Positions 23,220 through 34,410 of a stretch of 64,000 bases of DNA are shown here, piece after piece; the stretch's first letter is position 1, and each line of letters begins with the position of its first letter. The notes beneath the pieces were generated by a model, which ran no database searches, had not been told where the DNA came from, and worked only from the letters and a program-made list of their open reading frames with translations. Made by a program: the position numbers and the translations under genes. The stretch covers positions 255,001 to 319,000 of the forward strand of contig JAWNZC010000296.1 in assembly GCA_035771165.1 (NCBI GenBank), read 5' to 3'. The stretch comes from Paragorgia papillata (lineage: Eukaryota; Cnidaria; Anthozoa; Scleralcyonacea; Coralliidae).

Positions 23220-23435
23220 TTTAGTGCAGTCCAAAGTTAAGCCCAGTTTGTACTTGGATGGGTGACCAACTGGGAATGACCCCGTTCTCAAGCTTGGGAT
23301 TTAGGTGAGTAAAGTTGTAGTAGAGGTTTTTTTTCGCTGGTTTACGTCCCTCCGTAAAATCAACACCTAGATCTCGGCTGTGTTCCGTGGTCTGAACTGT
23401 GTCGTATGGCGGCTGCCAGGAGCGTCTTTAAGGTG
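23220..23435 (+). mobile_element. 5S-rRNA-derived SINE, plus strand
   Basis: It contains TTAAGCCCAGTTTGTACTTG, GGATGGGTGACCAACTGGGA and the family tail (TCCGTAAAATCAACACCTAG, GTCGTATGGCGGCTGCC). The complete 5' half of 5S rRNA is absent, so this is a retrotransposed fragment, not a 5S gene. Confidence 0.75.
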
Positions 23436-24160
23436 GTCTTGGACAAAAAAAAATTATTTAATATTGGTTTATCTAAAGATATCTTGGCAGAAATATATAG
23501 GATATGTTTCACTGATGTTAAAAAGCTAAGACATACGTTGTTACACCATGGTATGCAAGCAACAACCCCCTAGTGAGCAAAATATAACACTTGCGGTGAA
23601 CAAGATTCTATGAGAACTAACGGTCTGACAAACACCAAATAAAGGTTAATATAAAGCACACACACACAGATCTATGCTGTAAACCTCAAAAAAGTACAAA
23701 ATTATAAATATTTTCGATAAAAATGTTATTTTTTTTAAAAGATGGCTGATTTTTATTCATAAAGCTACAAAACAATAACTTTTTAACAATGAATAACATT
23801 CATTATGCTTTTTTTTTTGAGGTTTGCAACATAGATCCGTTCATATTACACAGCCTTTAAAAATTTTAAAAGCATCACATCAAATTTTGAATGCGCTAAT
23901 GTGTTTGGCGTCCAGGTACTATTACCAAATTAGGCAACTGAGAAAATCGTGTTTTGAAATTTCAAACCACCATGCTGGTTCAAAACCCAATTCCGGCAAA
24001 ATGCATTTAAAGTTTATAGTTAAAAACAATGTTCAAATTATTACCCAAATTTGTCGCTATGTCAACATAATCTAATTGTTTTCCATTAAAAGGCCCCAGC
24101 TTTACATGTGACTCGGATCATATTTAAAGTAGTCTGCCCACTGTCTGGTTTCTTCTCTGA
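23436..24160. other. AT-rich stretch without recognised gene
   Basis: It contains a short CA run (23660) and GAGGTTTGCAACATAGATCC near 23819, mirrored in part by ATCTATGCTGTAAACCTC near 23672, suggesting a weak inverted-repeat element at 23670-23840. No coding signal was seen. Confidence 0.4.
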
Positions 24161-24494
24161 GGGCCTGTTCACATGAGGCGAGTTATCTCGGGGGGTAGGG
24201 TTATCCCTATCCCCCGAGATAACTCGGTGTTAGTTTATTTCCATGTTAAAAAAGTAAACCGTTCACATGAGACCGAGATAACTCGGGGGATAGGGATAAC
24301 TCGGTCGGAGCGATAGGGTAACCCTAGCCCCCGAGTTATCCCTACCTCCATGTGAACGCTTTCACCCGAGTTATCTCGGGGGGTAGGGTCAACTCGGTAG
24401 TTGCGTTTTATCATGTGAAATAGGGTCAACTTTGACCCTAGCCCCCGAGTTATCCCTACCCCCCGAGATAACCCGGTCTCGTGTGAACAGCCCC
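24161..24494. mobile_element. GTTATCTCGGGGG-family element, copy 2 (shorter)
   Basis: Same TIRs and inner blocks as 22524-23004 but lacking about 140 bp of the middle; CTGAG flanks both ends as a possible target duplication. Confidence 0.8.
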
Positions 24495-24647
24495 TGAGAG
24501 GATAGTTGTACAAACGTGTATAAATAAACCATTTAGTTTCGACGTTGGGTTTTGCACTGGTCTGTGCCAATTGTGCGTGATTATTTTAGATTCCTATATC
24601 TATAGTTAAGATGTGAGAAAATTACTTTATTAAATATTGTTATCATT

Positions 24648-24902
24648 GACTTTAAAATTATATTTGTGTAAACGTTTCGGCTTGCACTGAAGCCATCTTC
24701 AGTACGTAGATGACGGTTGAACGTTGTCGCAATTTCGATTGTCGTCAGTAAATTTGATGACGTTATCCGGTTGGTAGTGCCAGGTTCTTCTACTGATTAT
24801 CGGAAGCCACAACGACAACGAAATTGCGATAACGTTCAACCGACGTCATCCGCGTTCAGAAGAAGCCGAAACGTTTACACAAATATAATTTTAAAGTCAG
24901 TG
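24648..24902. mobile_element. Inverted-repeat element with hammerhead-like arm
   Basis: TGACTTTAAAATTATATTTG at 24648 mirrors the end at 24902. Both arms contain AAACGTTTCGGCTT or its complement, and AACGTT..TCGCAATTTCG recurs inverted. The left arm carries the hammerhead-like motif annotated at 24668-24705. Confidence 0.7.
24668..24705 (-). ncRNA. Hammerhead-like motif (degenerate, type I layout)
   Basis: The minus strand reads GUA, CUGAAGA, stem II with GGCUU/AAGCC around a 6-nt loop, GAAA, CGUU, UAC. Core boxes CUGANGA and GAAA are intact and stem II is perfect. Stem I has only three pairs (GUA/UAC) and stem III is minimal, so activity is doubtful. Confidence 0.4.
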
Positions 24903-24927
24903 AATGTGAACACAGTGACGTAACCAA

Positions 24928-26080
24928 GCCCCCCCCCCCCCCCCCAATGGTCTCCAAGATCGTTCTCGTGATAAACTTAAATCCGTGGAGAAACTTGTAG
25001 AGGGGGGTTACAGTTGTTTTAAGGCAATATATATATATATATATAAGCCTAAAATTTCCTAAGAGGGGGTCAAAGTACGTACATTCCCCTATCGATGATT
25101 CAGTTCTATAAATTCGAAGCTCCTTCAATATGAAACAGCAACATTACATCTTGAAATGCTATTGCAGAATTATGCGCAGAAAAAACTGCGCAGTGCAAAA
25201 CTAGTGAATCGGAATAAATTAGGGCACAAAAAAAGTAGTAAAAAAGCAGAGTGCTGCGTAGGCAGTGTTTTAGATAGAGCAAAGTGAAAAGGTGTTTAAC
25301 CGCCGAGAATAGTTTTAACAAGACGTCTGAGTCAGGCGTTCACTCAGGCTACTGGTAAAGTGCTTGGGGCAAAAAGATACTGATTGAATCGAAGCCTGAA
25401 TCGAAGGCTGCATGTGGCGCATACTTCACACTGGTGAACATATTTACGATTAAGACAAGTTGTCAGTCATATTTGATCACTGTTTATAAACTATAGTCTA
25501 CAAAGTCAGCCAGTCATGCACTTTCAAAATCTACCAACAACGTGCAAGAACACCTTGATCAAAATTATCAGAGCTGTTCAACTTTTTGTCCAACTCCAAA
25601 AGCGAAAGGAGCAAAAAGCTTACAACATGCCTCAACGCCTCACTCCATCCACGTTTGGGGGGGGGCAAGAACCTCGGTCTCCTAGGGGGATCCAGAGGCA
25701 TGCTCCCCCGGAAAATTTTGGATTTCTAGGGTCTCTGAAACACTATTTCCTGCATTTTGAGGCAAGCCTTTAAGAGTAATCTGAAAGCCATAAATTACAT
25801 AATTTTGTTGAAATCAAACCAGAACATAGCATGATACACGTCAGAATATCTTTAGATTTATTTATAAACAAGTCATAAATGTAAAAACAAGTTGGAGGCA
25901 TTTTGTATATACCTTAGTATTGTAGTTTATAGCATATGCATGCCTGCTAAATATATAACACATTTCTAGTCTACTCACTTGGCCTTAAAACAACTGTACC
26001 CCCCCCCCCCCCCTACAAGTTTCTCAACGGATTTAAACTTTTCACGAGAACGGTCTTGGAGACCATTGATAACGAAATAA
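24928..26080. repeat. Inverted 100-bp arms about 0.95 kb apart with poly-C
   Basis: 24928-25028 (poly-C, AATGGTCTCCAAGATCGTTC, GTTACAGTTGTTTTAAGGC) is mirrored at 25983-26075 (GGCCTTAAAACAACTGTACC, poly-C, CGGTCTTGGAGACCATTG). Between them lie a GGGGG..GCATGCTCCCCCGGA fragment (25655-25760) related to 6470-7704, and unrecognised sequence. Confidence 0.6.
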
Positions 26081-26227
26081 CGGAGCCCTTCATCAAAGTA
26101 AAATGTGGCAAATTAGAGCACTCCCATTTGGTATTGTTAGCTCAGTAATCTTATTTTACTAAAATGCTGTTTATTAGATATAGCTGTATATATATATATA
26201 TATATAAGTTGAATGTACCAGAGTTGG

Positions 26228-26704
26228 AAAAAAGCTGCTGGTATGCCGGTACCACCCGGAGGAAGGTTTACTTTAGTGAGGAAGGTTTAAAGTGAAAACA
26301 CGTGAAACAACACATTCGGTAATCTGAGAAAGTTACAATTGATCAAGCAAGGTGTCGAGAAGAAATGCGATTTGCAGCAAAACATTGGCTAACCAACAAT
26401 TATGCAGCACTGGCAGTGGCAGCAGTTACATGTGTGAGACATGTACGCTGATGTCTGCTGTGATGTCTGTATCTTCGCAGCAGTAGAGGGTAGTTGGCAG
26501 GCTATTAGTCAGCAGCGGTCAGTTGTTAGTAGCTATTGTAGTATGCCAAAGCTTACCTAGGAAAACCTAGAAAACCAAGGTACTGCAAAAGTCACGCAGT
26601 ATTTATGAACGTTGCAAAACACAAAATTGTCGCTATATATTTTGAGGAAGGTTATCTAAACTTAAAAACCCATCCGGAGGAAGGTTGAATACTTTTTCCA
26701 ACTT
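26228..26704. repeat. Possible element with AGTTGGAAAAA ends
   Basis: AGTTGGAAAAAAG near 26224 and TTTTTCCAACT near 26694 are inverted, and CCCGGAGGAAGGTT / CCATCCGGAGGAAGGTT repeats lie just inside. No coding capacity. Confidence 0.4.
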
Positions 26705-26736
26705 TGCAATGTACATGTAAATTTGAACGCACTATA

Positions 26737-27017
26737 CAGTGTGTATAAAAAAAAACGGAACCTTAGAAAATGAGTAGTTCGAAAGCCTTAAACACCTCTG
26801 AGCCACGGATGCGTAAAAAAACACGGTCTTATACACCTGGAAAACTTGAAGTGTATGCATGGTGAAAGTATTTAAACGCTTTTTCTCTTCCTGTTTAATT
26901 TATGTGCTGATTAATTTATAACGCAGCGCTTTTAGGGCTTTCAAACTACTACAATAGGTTGTTATAAAAGAATACTAATTCATTTTCTAAGGGTTCAGGT
27001 TTTTTTGATACACACTG
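26737..27017. mobile_element. MITE with CAGTGTGTATAAAAAAAAAC TIRs, copy 1
   Basis: The TIR CAGTGTGTAT at the left and ATACACACTG at the right are flanked by TA. The interior shares CACCTCTGAGCCACGGATGC and CGCAGCGCTTTTAGGGCTTT with 55202-55520. The layout fits a Tc1/mariner-mobilised MITE. Confidence 0.75.
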
Positions 27018-28190
27018 TAGAACCCCCATGTTGCATGCTTTCTTCGCATGTGTATATAGTAATTGTTAGCAAGTTATTAGGTAATCCGCTTATCGCGAAA
27101 ACCACATCAAGTTGAACCGATTCTATTATTACAATATCAGATTGGCAATTGGAACCTAATTGGTCCTAATTGCCTGCGTTCATGCGATCTGCATGGAAAC
27201 TCCACGCCTGGCCATCAACAAGTCTAACGTCGAATACATCTGTAGGAAATCTGGCGACTTCACTTTGCGATTGTTAAATCGTTTGTCTTCCTCTAGAACA
27301 CGGAGTCTTTTATAACAGTTGTGTTCATAACCCTTCCTTAATTAGTAGAGCACCCAAGGTGGCCTTCGTATTATCATATCATTGTCCGTTATAATAAATG
27401 ATATGTTCTGTAACCAGAGGCCCTGTAATTATTGTTATTGCAGATAACAAGCAAAGTCTGATGGAATTTAAAGATAAATGTTTACTTGTCTGTGTGTTAT
27501 GAATAGAGATGGTGATAAAGAAATCTAATGATGGTTTATGATGCCCTAAGGAAGTTGAACCTCGTTGCGGGTTAGAAGATGTCCCTGTTCGAATGTTAAA
27601 CAAGGGTGTTAGAGTTGAAGGAGTGGTAATGAAAGCACCAGAACCCCGAGATAAGGGTCTTTAAGTGAAGTGGAATGATCTCCCCCACACTTGAGAGCCA
27701 ACACGCGCTCAAAGGAACAGCTAGACGCGTTTTAAGTGTTTTTGGTTAATGATGTTGGCGGTGGCCTAAAGGCTTTTCTGAACTGTTAACAAATTAAACA
27801 ATCAAAAACAATGTGCGGTCAGCTAAGGTTAAATTAGAGTCGACTTGTTGTTATTCGTAACGGTGTTTGCTCTATACGAGTGTAAATTCAACACCAGATT
27901 ATTGGATCTCGACTTTATCAAGCCTTAGGTTTTTTATCTGATTCTCGATCTGGGAAAACGATATTTTATATTTTGTGACAGCTTGGAATGATCAGTTGTT
28001 CTCGCTAGTGTTCATTAGCAACCAGATAATACATGACACTTGTGCGGTAATTTATGTAGTTATATATTATATATAGGCTTTAATTACCTGTCAATAATAA
28101 AGAAAAGTAATTATAACAGAGGGTACGCAAAGGCGAAAAACCGCGCGTGTTTTCTCAGCGAGCTCTCGCTGTATTATGGGAAGGTCAAAG
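27018..28190. other. No gene recognised
   Basis: Unique AT-rich sequence. The open frame 27379-27603 (minus) shows no domain. Confidence 0.4.
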
Positions 28191-29068
28191 TGTGTTGGGG
28201 GGTGTTAGTTTACATGAGACTGGCCTGAATTTTGCATTTCGGTTTTTGTTCACATGTGGCTGGCCTTGAAACTATATATAGGCTTGATTTCGCTGTTTCT
28301 TCAAGATTTGTGTCAATTGCCTTACAGCTCGTGACCACCGGAGAATCATTATTTTATGTGGATTTGACACCAATCTCATTTAACACTTTGAGGTCTGGTC
28401 CTCTCCAGTATGCTGAATAAAATCGTCTGGCGTTAGCCAGAATAAAATACTAAAGACTCGTCGTCAGGCTTCAAAGTGTTAAAACAACGTATTGAGTTTG
28501 AGAGGTGAAAGTGCTTCAGTTCGGTTTAGCAGGCGACCTAAGATTAGGCAGGCGTGAACTGAATCTCAGGCCTGACTCATGAAACGATCTATGAGGTTAT
28601 TTATAACCAAGGTTAACAACAAAGGAACGCGCAGGGCATGGGGCGATAGCAAGCCTATTAAAGTGACGAGAACTCTCAGGTATCATACAGTACGCTCTGG
28701 AGAGCCAGCTTGATAGAGCCGTTATTCTGCGTAGTCGATAGCTAAAGAAGACAGCGAGAGAGGAAAATTTGTGCCCTCCATCCCACCCATTAATCAACGA
28801 CTACAGTAATTAAACTTCCACCGAAATAATCGGTGTGATAGGTGCAGACACGGGGCATGGTGGACATGTCAAGGCTGGGGACCATTACATGGCCCTAGAC
28901 CTGTATCCAAGTAACCAAACAACGGCTGGAAGCTATTAAACATGCATGTCTGCACCTAACCATCCATACGGGTAAGTATAGTGACGTAGGTGTTAAATGG
29001 TAAAAACACTACAACGGACCCGAAATCAGTCTGGCCTGAGTTCGGGCTGGCCTCATGTAAACACCCCC
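28191..29068. mobile_element. Element with GTTTACATGAG / CTCATGTAAAC ends
   Basis: Left GGGGTGTTAGTTTACATGAG and right GGCCTCATGTAAACACCCCC are inverted, each followed by CTGGCCTGA-type sequence. A 105-bp MITE (28378-28486) is nested inside. Confidence 0.6.
28378..28486. mobile_element. MITE with TTAACACTTTGAGG ends and CTGGCGTTAGCCAG core
   Basis: The ends TTTAACACTTTGAGG and CTTCAAAGTGTTAAA are inverted; the middle holds AAAATCGTCTGGCGTTAGCC. Same family as 30234-30331 and the nested units at about 20690-20800 and 21530-21640. Confidence 0.75.
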
Positions 29069-29225
29069 TTAGTGTTGGTGTGTGTGTCGGGGTGAGGTTT
29101 ACATGAAGTACCTAGGAAATGAACAACCAGAAAAATTTGCCGAATCTCGCCGGCCGGCATAAAACTAAAAGCATCATATCAATTACAGTTTTTCAGTAGT
29201 TTTGCTGTATTCCTAGTATTCCTAG

Positions 29226-29625
29226 GCCTAGTTCTCACTTGTCGTAAGAATCGGGGACAGTTCTACCCCCGATTGTCGGCGATTCTTACGACAACCACGT
29301 TCACACTTGTCGTGACTTCTCGTAAGAATCGGGGATTTTTCCTGTCCCCAATCGTCCCAGACGAGTGGTGGTTTCAGTGCTCTTCCGTGTTCACACATGT
29401 CGTAAGTTCGTAACTAGTCGTAAGAATCCCCGATCGTCGGCGCCGGCTGGGATGCATTTTCCAAATAGAAAGGATTCCGATTGTTGCCATGCTTCCGATC
29501 AGATCGGCGACTGTCTGGGACGTTACTTCAAGCTTCAACCATGTTCACACGTGTCGTAACAATCCCAGACGATTGGGGACAGGAAAAACTGATCCCCGAT
29601 TCTTACGACAAGTGAGAACCAGGCT
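29226..29625. mobile_element. Element with CTTGTCGTAAGAATCGGGGA TIRs
   Basis: TTCTCACTTGTCGTAAGAAT at the left and ATTCTTACGACAAGTGAGAA at the right, with internal repeats of the same block and TGTTCACACNTGTCGTAA. Structurally similar to the GTTATCTCGGGGG family but different in sequence. Confidence 0.75.
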
Positions 29626-29656
29626 TAAGTTGTTAACACTCAAAAATAAACTCTGA

Positions 29657-29730
29657 GCTCCAGACGGGACTCGAACCCACAACCTTCCGAATGCCAGCCA
29701 GACGCTCTAACCATTGGGCCACTGGAACTC
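29657..29730 (-). mobile_element. tRNA-like SINE head
   Basis: The minus strand has an A-box-like TGGCCCAATGG and a B box GGTTCGAGTCC, and folds plausibly as a tRNA with a CTGGCAT anticodon loop. The same sequence occurs at 52176-52248 and 52402-52480 with a shared flank (AACTCTGAGCTCCAGACGGG), marking it as a repeat family rather than a unique tRNA gene. Confidence 0.6.
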
Positions 29731-30170
29731 GGATGGAAGACTGGTGTTGTTTACGATATTTAGACCTGGGAACGAGACAAAGCGTGACGTGTGCGAGTCA
29801 CAAGTGCTTGTTTATAGGCTACAAGTCGTGAAATAAAAATCACTCCTTCACCAAGAAATGACGTCACTCGACAAACAAATAACAACAAATTTTTAATACT
29901 TGGCTAACAGCTAAGTTGGCGAATATTGGTTCAGTCTATTGAAAAACTAACGCCATCTTAGTGATATAGATCTCGACGAGCTGCATCTTTTTGCTTAAAT
30001 GTTTTTGTGCGTTAGTCCGTACTTGTACAACAAGTACTTGTTTGTGACACATGTACGGCGGTTCATTCGTGTTCCCGCCATCTGAGTTCTTGTGGCTTAG
30101 AGCGTTTGGACAGCATTCAGAAAGTTATGACAGCTTGTACAGCAAGAACAGAGAAAACGTTACTAACCAC
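29731..30170. other. No gene recognised; flank of tRNA-like repeat
   Basis: 29740-29830 resembles the sequence after the tRNA-like unit at 52250-52345 (GTTGTTT..CGATATTTA, CCTGGGAAC, TCACAAGTACTTG-type), so the SINE body probably extends into it. The rest is unique. Confidence 0.4.
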
Positions 30171-30790
30171 AACTAGCCCGGTTAACCGGGCTGAGTTTTC
30201 GAAACGATTACATGGAGCGGGCTAGCCCGGTTAACACTTTGAGGCCTGGACGTCTCCCTGTGCTGAATAAAATCGTCTGGCGTTAGCCAGAATAAACCTT
30301 AAAGACTCGTCGTCAGGCTTCAAAGTGTTAACTGGGATGAAAATGTCCATGTAATCGTTTTCATCCCGGCAAACCGGGCTGAAAACTGTTGAACTCGCTT
30401 CGATACGCGTTCGTTTACTTGACTGTGTGAATAAATAGTGCTGAAAGGAACTGAAATAGAACATGAAAACGTTGTTCGATGTGTTTCGTGATCATAGCGA
30501 AGATTTAATAAATTAATTAGTCTTCGTGAAGACGCTTGCGTGGGTTAACTAAGACTATAACAATCTTTTTATTAATGATGGGTTTACAAAATAAACAATA
30601 GACTAATTAGTGTAAAACTGAAGTAAAACTAACGTAACTTTGCCCTTATTTACTTGATCTGAATTGCGAATTTCGCCCTGAAATCATCCACGTCATTTCA
30701 AAGCTCATCCCGGCTTACCCGCTTGCCATGTAATTAATCGTTTGTCATACGTTTTATAAATAAAGCGGGCTAGCCTGGTCCATGTAATCG
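30171..30790 (-). mobile_element. Interspersed CCCGGTTAACCGGG element, copy 2
   Basis: Reverse-oriented copy of 13401-13912, interrupted by a MITE at 30234-30331. Diagnostic blocks: GAACTCGCTTCGATACGCGT, GTGTGAATAAATAGTGCTGA, AAGATTTAATAAATTAATTA. Confidence 0.75.
30234..30331. mobile_element. Nested TTAACACTTTGAGG MITE
   Basis: GTTAACACTTTGAGGCCTGG and CAGGCTTCAAAGTGTTAAC form the ends around AAAATCGTCTGGCGTTAGCC. It interrupts the element at 30171-30790. Confidence 0.75.
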
Positions 30791-31236
30791 CCCCTAACTA
30801 AATTACAATTTATAGTAGTGTTTTATTGTTCTCACTTTGTCAGTAAACGCCATTGCACTTCTCATACACAACATTGAAAGCACTATTCTATACATTATAT
30901 TTAAATTTCGTCTGCGGTACCATTTGATACTCGCTAGCAATAATTGGTATCAGGCCAGTACTTAAAATTTTCTGAGCACACCCCCCGCTCGTGTTTAATT
31001 ATTTAGTAGTATTGCAATATAGTAAGGTTTGATATACTGCCGAAACAGAGAACCTTAGCGGTCGTTTCGAGCGAAGGCCCGCTAGAAAACTTCGAAACGT
31101 TAGACTTATTTGATTTCATCGCCTTTTACTCTGATAAAGAACTCGGCTAGTAGACACGTCAGTATTTCATTTACAAAACTGTTCTCGGCAATTTACCACC
31201 ACTTATTCAAATCTGTGTTCAAATTGCGTATATATG

Positions 31237-31375
<139 letters not shown>

Positions 31376-31984
31376 TTTAAAATACGTTGATTATTTCCGC
31401 CCGGAAAACCTAATTGCAACCTAGGTGACTTTATCGTGTTTATAACCTTTTTTGGAAAATTCCATAATTACGTCCTGGAGACGTATGTCCTGGCATTGTT
31501 CTAGAAAGTTCCGTGTTGGTATTAAAACCTTTTATTAAAAGCTGCACGCGAACCAGAAGCCCGGCCGCCGCAACCGCAGACTATCCCAGTCTAAACGTCT
31601 GTGGTATTTGTTTCGGCTTGCATGTTCAATGTATTTCCTGAACACGTGGGAGTGTTTCCTAATCCGGAGAAAAATGTAGAAACTTCGTATCCGAATACTT
31701 TTGAATCCGAGACAATACGTAGTGTGAACGGTTACTCCGATGAATTCGGATGCTCTTCCGCTCGTAGTCATGTGAGGTTGCGGTGGAACCAACATGGTCA
31801 ACATATTAACTGAATTAAAGGAATTCCGAGTTTAGTGTAAAGGGCCGAATCTACGAATACTGTTGTAGTGTAAACGCCTAACGAATCCGAATACTCGGCA
31901 CGAAGTGAATCCGGAAACATTTACGAATCCGGAAAGTTTTGCTCTAGTGTAAACGTAGTCTAATTGGGGACACTATATAACGTT
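31376..31984. other. No gene recognised
   Basis: 31640-31965 has repeated GAATCCG/CGGATTC and AGTGTAAACG motifs and resembles a degraded inverted-repeat element, but clear ends were not found. Confidence 0.4.
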
Positions 31985-32168
31985 GGTTTTACTGAGGATG
32001 GACACTGGAGAAACCAGAGAAAAACCCTCGAGGCACAGGAGAGAACCAATAACTCAACTCACACGAAGCTAAGGTTCTTACCCATCTAACCCAGTATGAC
32101 TGGGCTTATGTAACTTCATTGTGGCGAGACACAGCGCACTAGCAGCACGTATACCACCCTTGCCTCTT
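31985..32168 (-). mobile_element. 5S-derived SINE, diverged
   Basis: The minus strand retains AGCCCAGTCATACTGGGTTA, TGGGTAAGAACCTTAGC and the GAGGGTTTTTCTCTGGTTTC tail. The 5S boxes are degraded compared with 45666-45958. Confidence 0.55.
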
Positions 32169-32201
32169 ATTTCCTGAACGGGGGAGAGTTTCCTTTCATT
32201 G

Positions 32202-32461
32202 TATAGGCCATTTTCAAAATCACATGATATGGTTCATACATATATTATTATGGAAGGACAACATTTTATAATGTCGTCGATATTGGGGGGGAAATGCTTC
32301 AGTTGTTTTGTTGTTTGAGTAAACAACAGCTGTATGGGCAAAGCATGATAAACTGGTCCTATATCACTTTCTCAATGAGATTGATGCCATATTAAACATT
32401 TTGTCCTTCCAGCATAATATATGTATGAACCATATCATGTGATTTTGAAAATGGTCTATAT
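32202..32461. repeat. Hairpin MITE
   Basis: ATAGGCCATTTTCAAAATCA at 32202 mirrors TGATTTTGAAAATGGTCTAT ending at 32460; the arms run about 75 bp through ATGATATGGTTCATACATAT. Confidence 0.8.
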
Positions 32462-33011
32462 GGGAGTTCCAGAAGGCGTCAACGGCAAATACCGAAATAG
32501 GTAACTGACTCATTATTTAGTCATTCGTGATAGGTTACTAACAAAAAAATAATTGGACTGCGGTGCCCTATATCAATGACTGACAATAAGTGACCAATCC
32601 AAGATGGCGGTTTATGCAGTAGCCAACGTCGTTGAGTAGTAACAAGTGACCTTTATCTCATAAATAAATCTATACCTAAATTGATCGGATAAAAAGGGCA
32701 GCGATTACTACCGTACGAAAAACGACCCATAAACAGCCATCTTGGGTTGGTCACCTTTTGCCATAGGACACCCGCAGTCCAGTTTCAGTGGGTGTCTACA
32801 GAAAGAGTTAAGTATAGGTTAGTTACCGAACCCGAGGTAACTACGTCCCGAAGGCCCAAGGTAACTAACCTACTTAGTTCACGATCACAGAGGTTGCCTA
32901 AGAAAACTGAGATACTGAGTTCGTTATCACAGAGGTTGTCTAAAAAACACTTCAGTCGCGATGATAAATCCTTTATCACATTCGTGACCATTGATTAACC
33001 CTTATTTTCCC
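32462..33011. other. No gene recognised; short GTAACTA and CACAGAGGTTG repeats
   Basis: GGTAACTGACT / GTTAGTTACC motifs, two CACAGAGGTTG units (32887 and 32929) and an inverted pair AATCCAAGATGGCGGTTTAT / ACAGCCATCTTGGGTTGG (32597 and 32736) suggest an old hairpin element. Confidence 0.4.
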
Positions 33012-33412
33012 AACCACGCATAAATCAAGTTAATAGACGAAATCGGAGTTTCGACTGTGCATACAATCTGAGTCGGGATAAAACGTAGTTCATTTATAAC
33101 ATGAGGACATTTCTGATTTCAGAAACTTTTTAATCTTTAGGTATTCTATAAGGATAAACTTTGCTTATCGATTATCCTTGACAATAATCCTAAACGTAGT
33201 GTCTAAATATAATGAACTCAAAACATGAAAAAACAGTCCCAGCCTATGTTATCTTTCCGTTATGCTTTAGTAGACACGGTGTAATTTGCATAGGGGGCCC
33301 AAATTGAATAGGAAACTAATTTGCATGTGGGCCTAAATGAAACTACAATTTGGTGTATTGCCCCAGGCTAATATATATTAGCCCGGGGCATTAACTTGAT
33401 TTATGCGTGGTT
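33012..33412. mobile_element. Interspersed repeat with 22-bp TIRs, copy 2
   Basis: CCACGCATAAATCAAGTTAA and TTAACTTGATTTATGCGTGG are perfect terminal inverted repeats. The interior matches positions 6-438, so this copy defines the ends of that family. Confidence 0.8.
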
Positions 33413-33525
33413 TGGACTAATTATTACAAATAAACAACCGCGGTACATCAACGAAAACCGAGGTGATCGTAAACTAAAAGTAGTAAGTGCCTCAACACAT
33501 ACGTTCTTATATACTGAGTACTCAC

Positions 33526-33615
33526 TTCTTTGTTGCGTCGTTGGTCGGCGTTAAGACCATCCAATTCGTCGACACGTTGCGCCACCAATGCATAACTTGT
33601 ACCTTCACGTGACAT
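33526..33615 (-). CDS. Candidate first coding exon, 30 residues, unidentified
   Basis: On the minus strand a 30-codon frame from ATG at 33615 reads MSREGTSYALVAQRVDELDG and continues as a polar, helix-prone LNADQRRNKE. It runs straight into a strong donor, GAA|GTGAGT. Just upstream, ATCCTTGTAG|TAAAATG could be the acceptor of a leader intron. No downstream exon of this gene could be found with confidence between 33.5 kb and the filamin promoter. The product is not recognised. Confidence 0.35.
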
Positions 33616-33921
33616 TTTACTACAAGGATATTGAAAGAACGAATAAAATTGTATAACCATGCAACCTTTTCTCATCTTTAATCAGACCCCGCGACGGCTT
33701 ACTAAATGTGCTGTTACACAATGCGATTTTTATTGCAACTTGCAACAAAAATTTCACGACTCTCACATATATTATATACTATTGCTATATTCTCACTATA
33801 TAAGATTGCAAGAACTTCCGTGCATGCTGTCATAATCACACAATATAATTATAGTGGTACGACTGAAAAATATCCAATTCCATATATCCCAATATATATG
33901 TATATATATATATATATATAT

Positions 33922-34047
33922 ACAAAGCATGAAGTATAGTTTACCTTAAAGTCTTCGCTACCAGAGGTTTCACCCTGATGATCCCGTTTAGGGTGAAACC
34001 TCTGGTAGCGAAGACTTTAAGGTAAAACTATACTTCATGCTTTGTAT
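33922..34047. repeat. Near-perfect hairpin, copy 1
   Basis: Arms of about 55 bp (ACAAAGCATGAAGTATAGTT, TCTTCGCTACCAGAGGTTTC) fold back on each other around GATGATCCCG. The same hairpin is at 39610-39757, and both are followed by GCTCTATCTATATATGGTAT. Confidence 0.9.
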
Positions 34048-34119
34048 TTTGCTCTATCTATATATGGTATTGAGCACTCTCTAACATTTCGTGAACCAAA
34101 ACTCACTTATATATATATG

Positions 34120-34410
34120 TACTATTTAAAACACGAGCAGGAGTGTTTTATCAGATATAAAACACGAGGCGAAGCCGAGTGTTTTAGATCTGATAAAACA
34201 CGTTCTGCGAGTGTTTTGAATGGCTTAAGAAACGATCACCATTTGGTAAGTTCGTTGGCGTAGTAATTTTGAAAAATAACGTTGTCTAAGGCGAGGAAAT
34301 CAAAGCTAAAGTTTATGTAAATCAGGAGAAAATTTTATCAGATATAAAACCACGATACGGTTATGATTTTTCTTTGTGTTTTCCTCATGAATTATTAATG
34401 AGTTTTTTAA
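34120..34410 (+). mobile_element. MITE with CGAGTGTTTT hairpin, diverged copy
   Basis: GTTTTATCAGATATAAAACA and CGAAGCCGAGTGTTTTAGAT form the hairpin; the tail ends TTTGTGTTTTCCTCATGAAT. It shares layout with 7846-8135 and 39828-40105. Confidence 0.7.

Noticed and set aside
32747..32998. Candidate exon on the minus strand after ACTCTTTCTGTAG at about 32803
   Set aside because: The frame is only 14 codons before a stop, lies in an old inverted-repeat element and does not join to the orphan exon at 33526.
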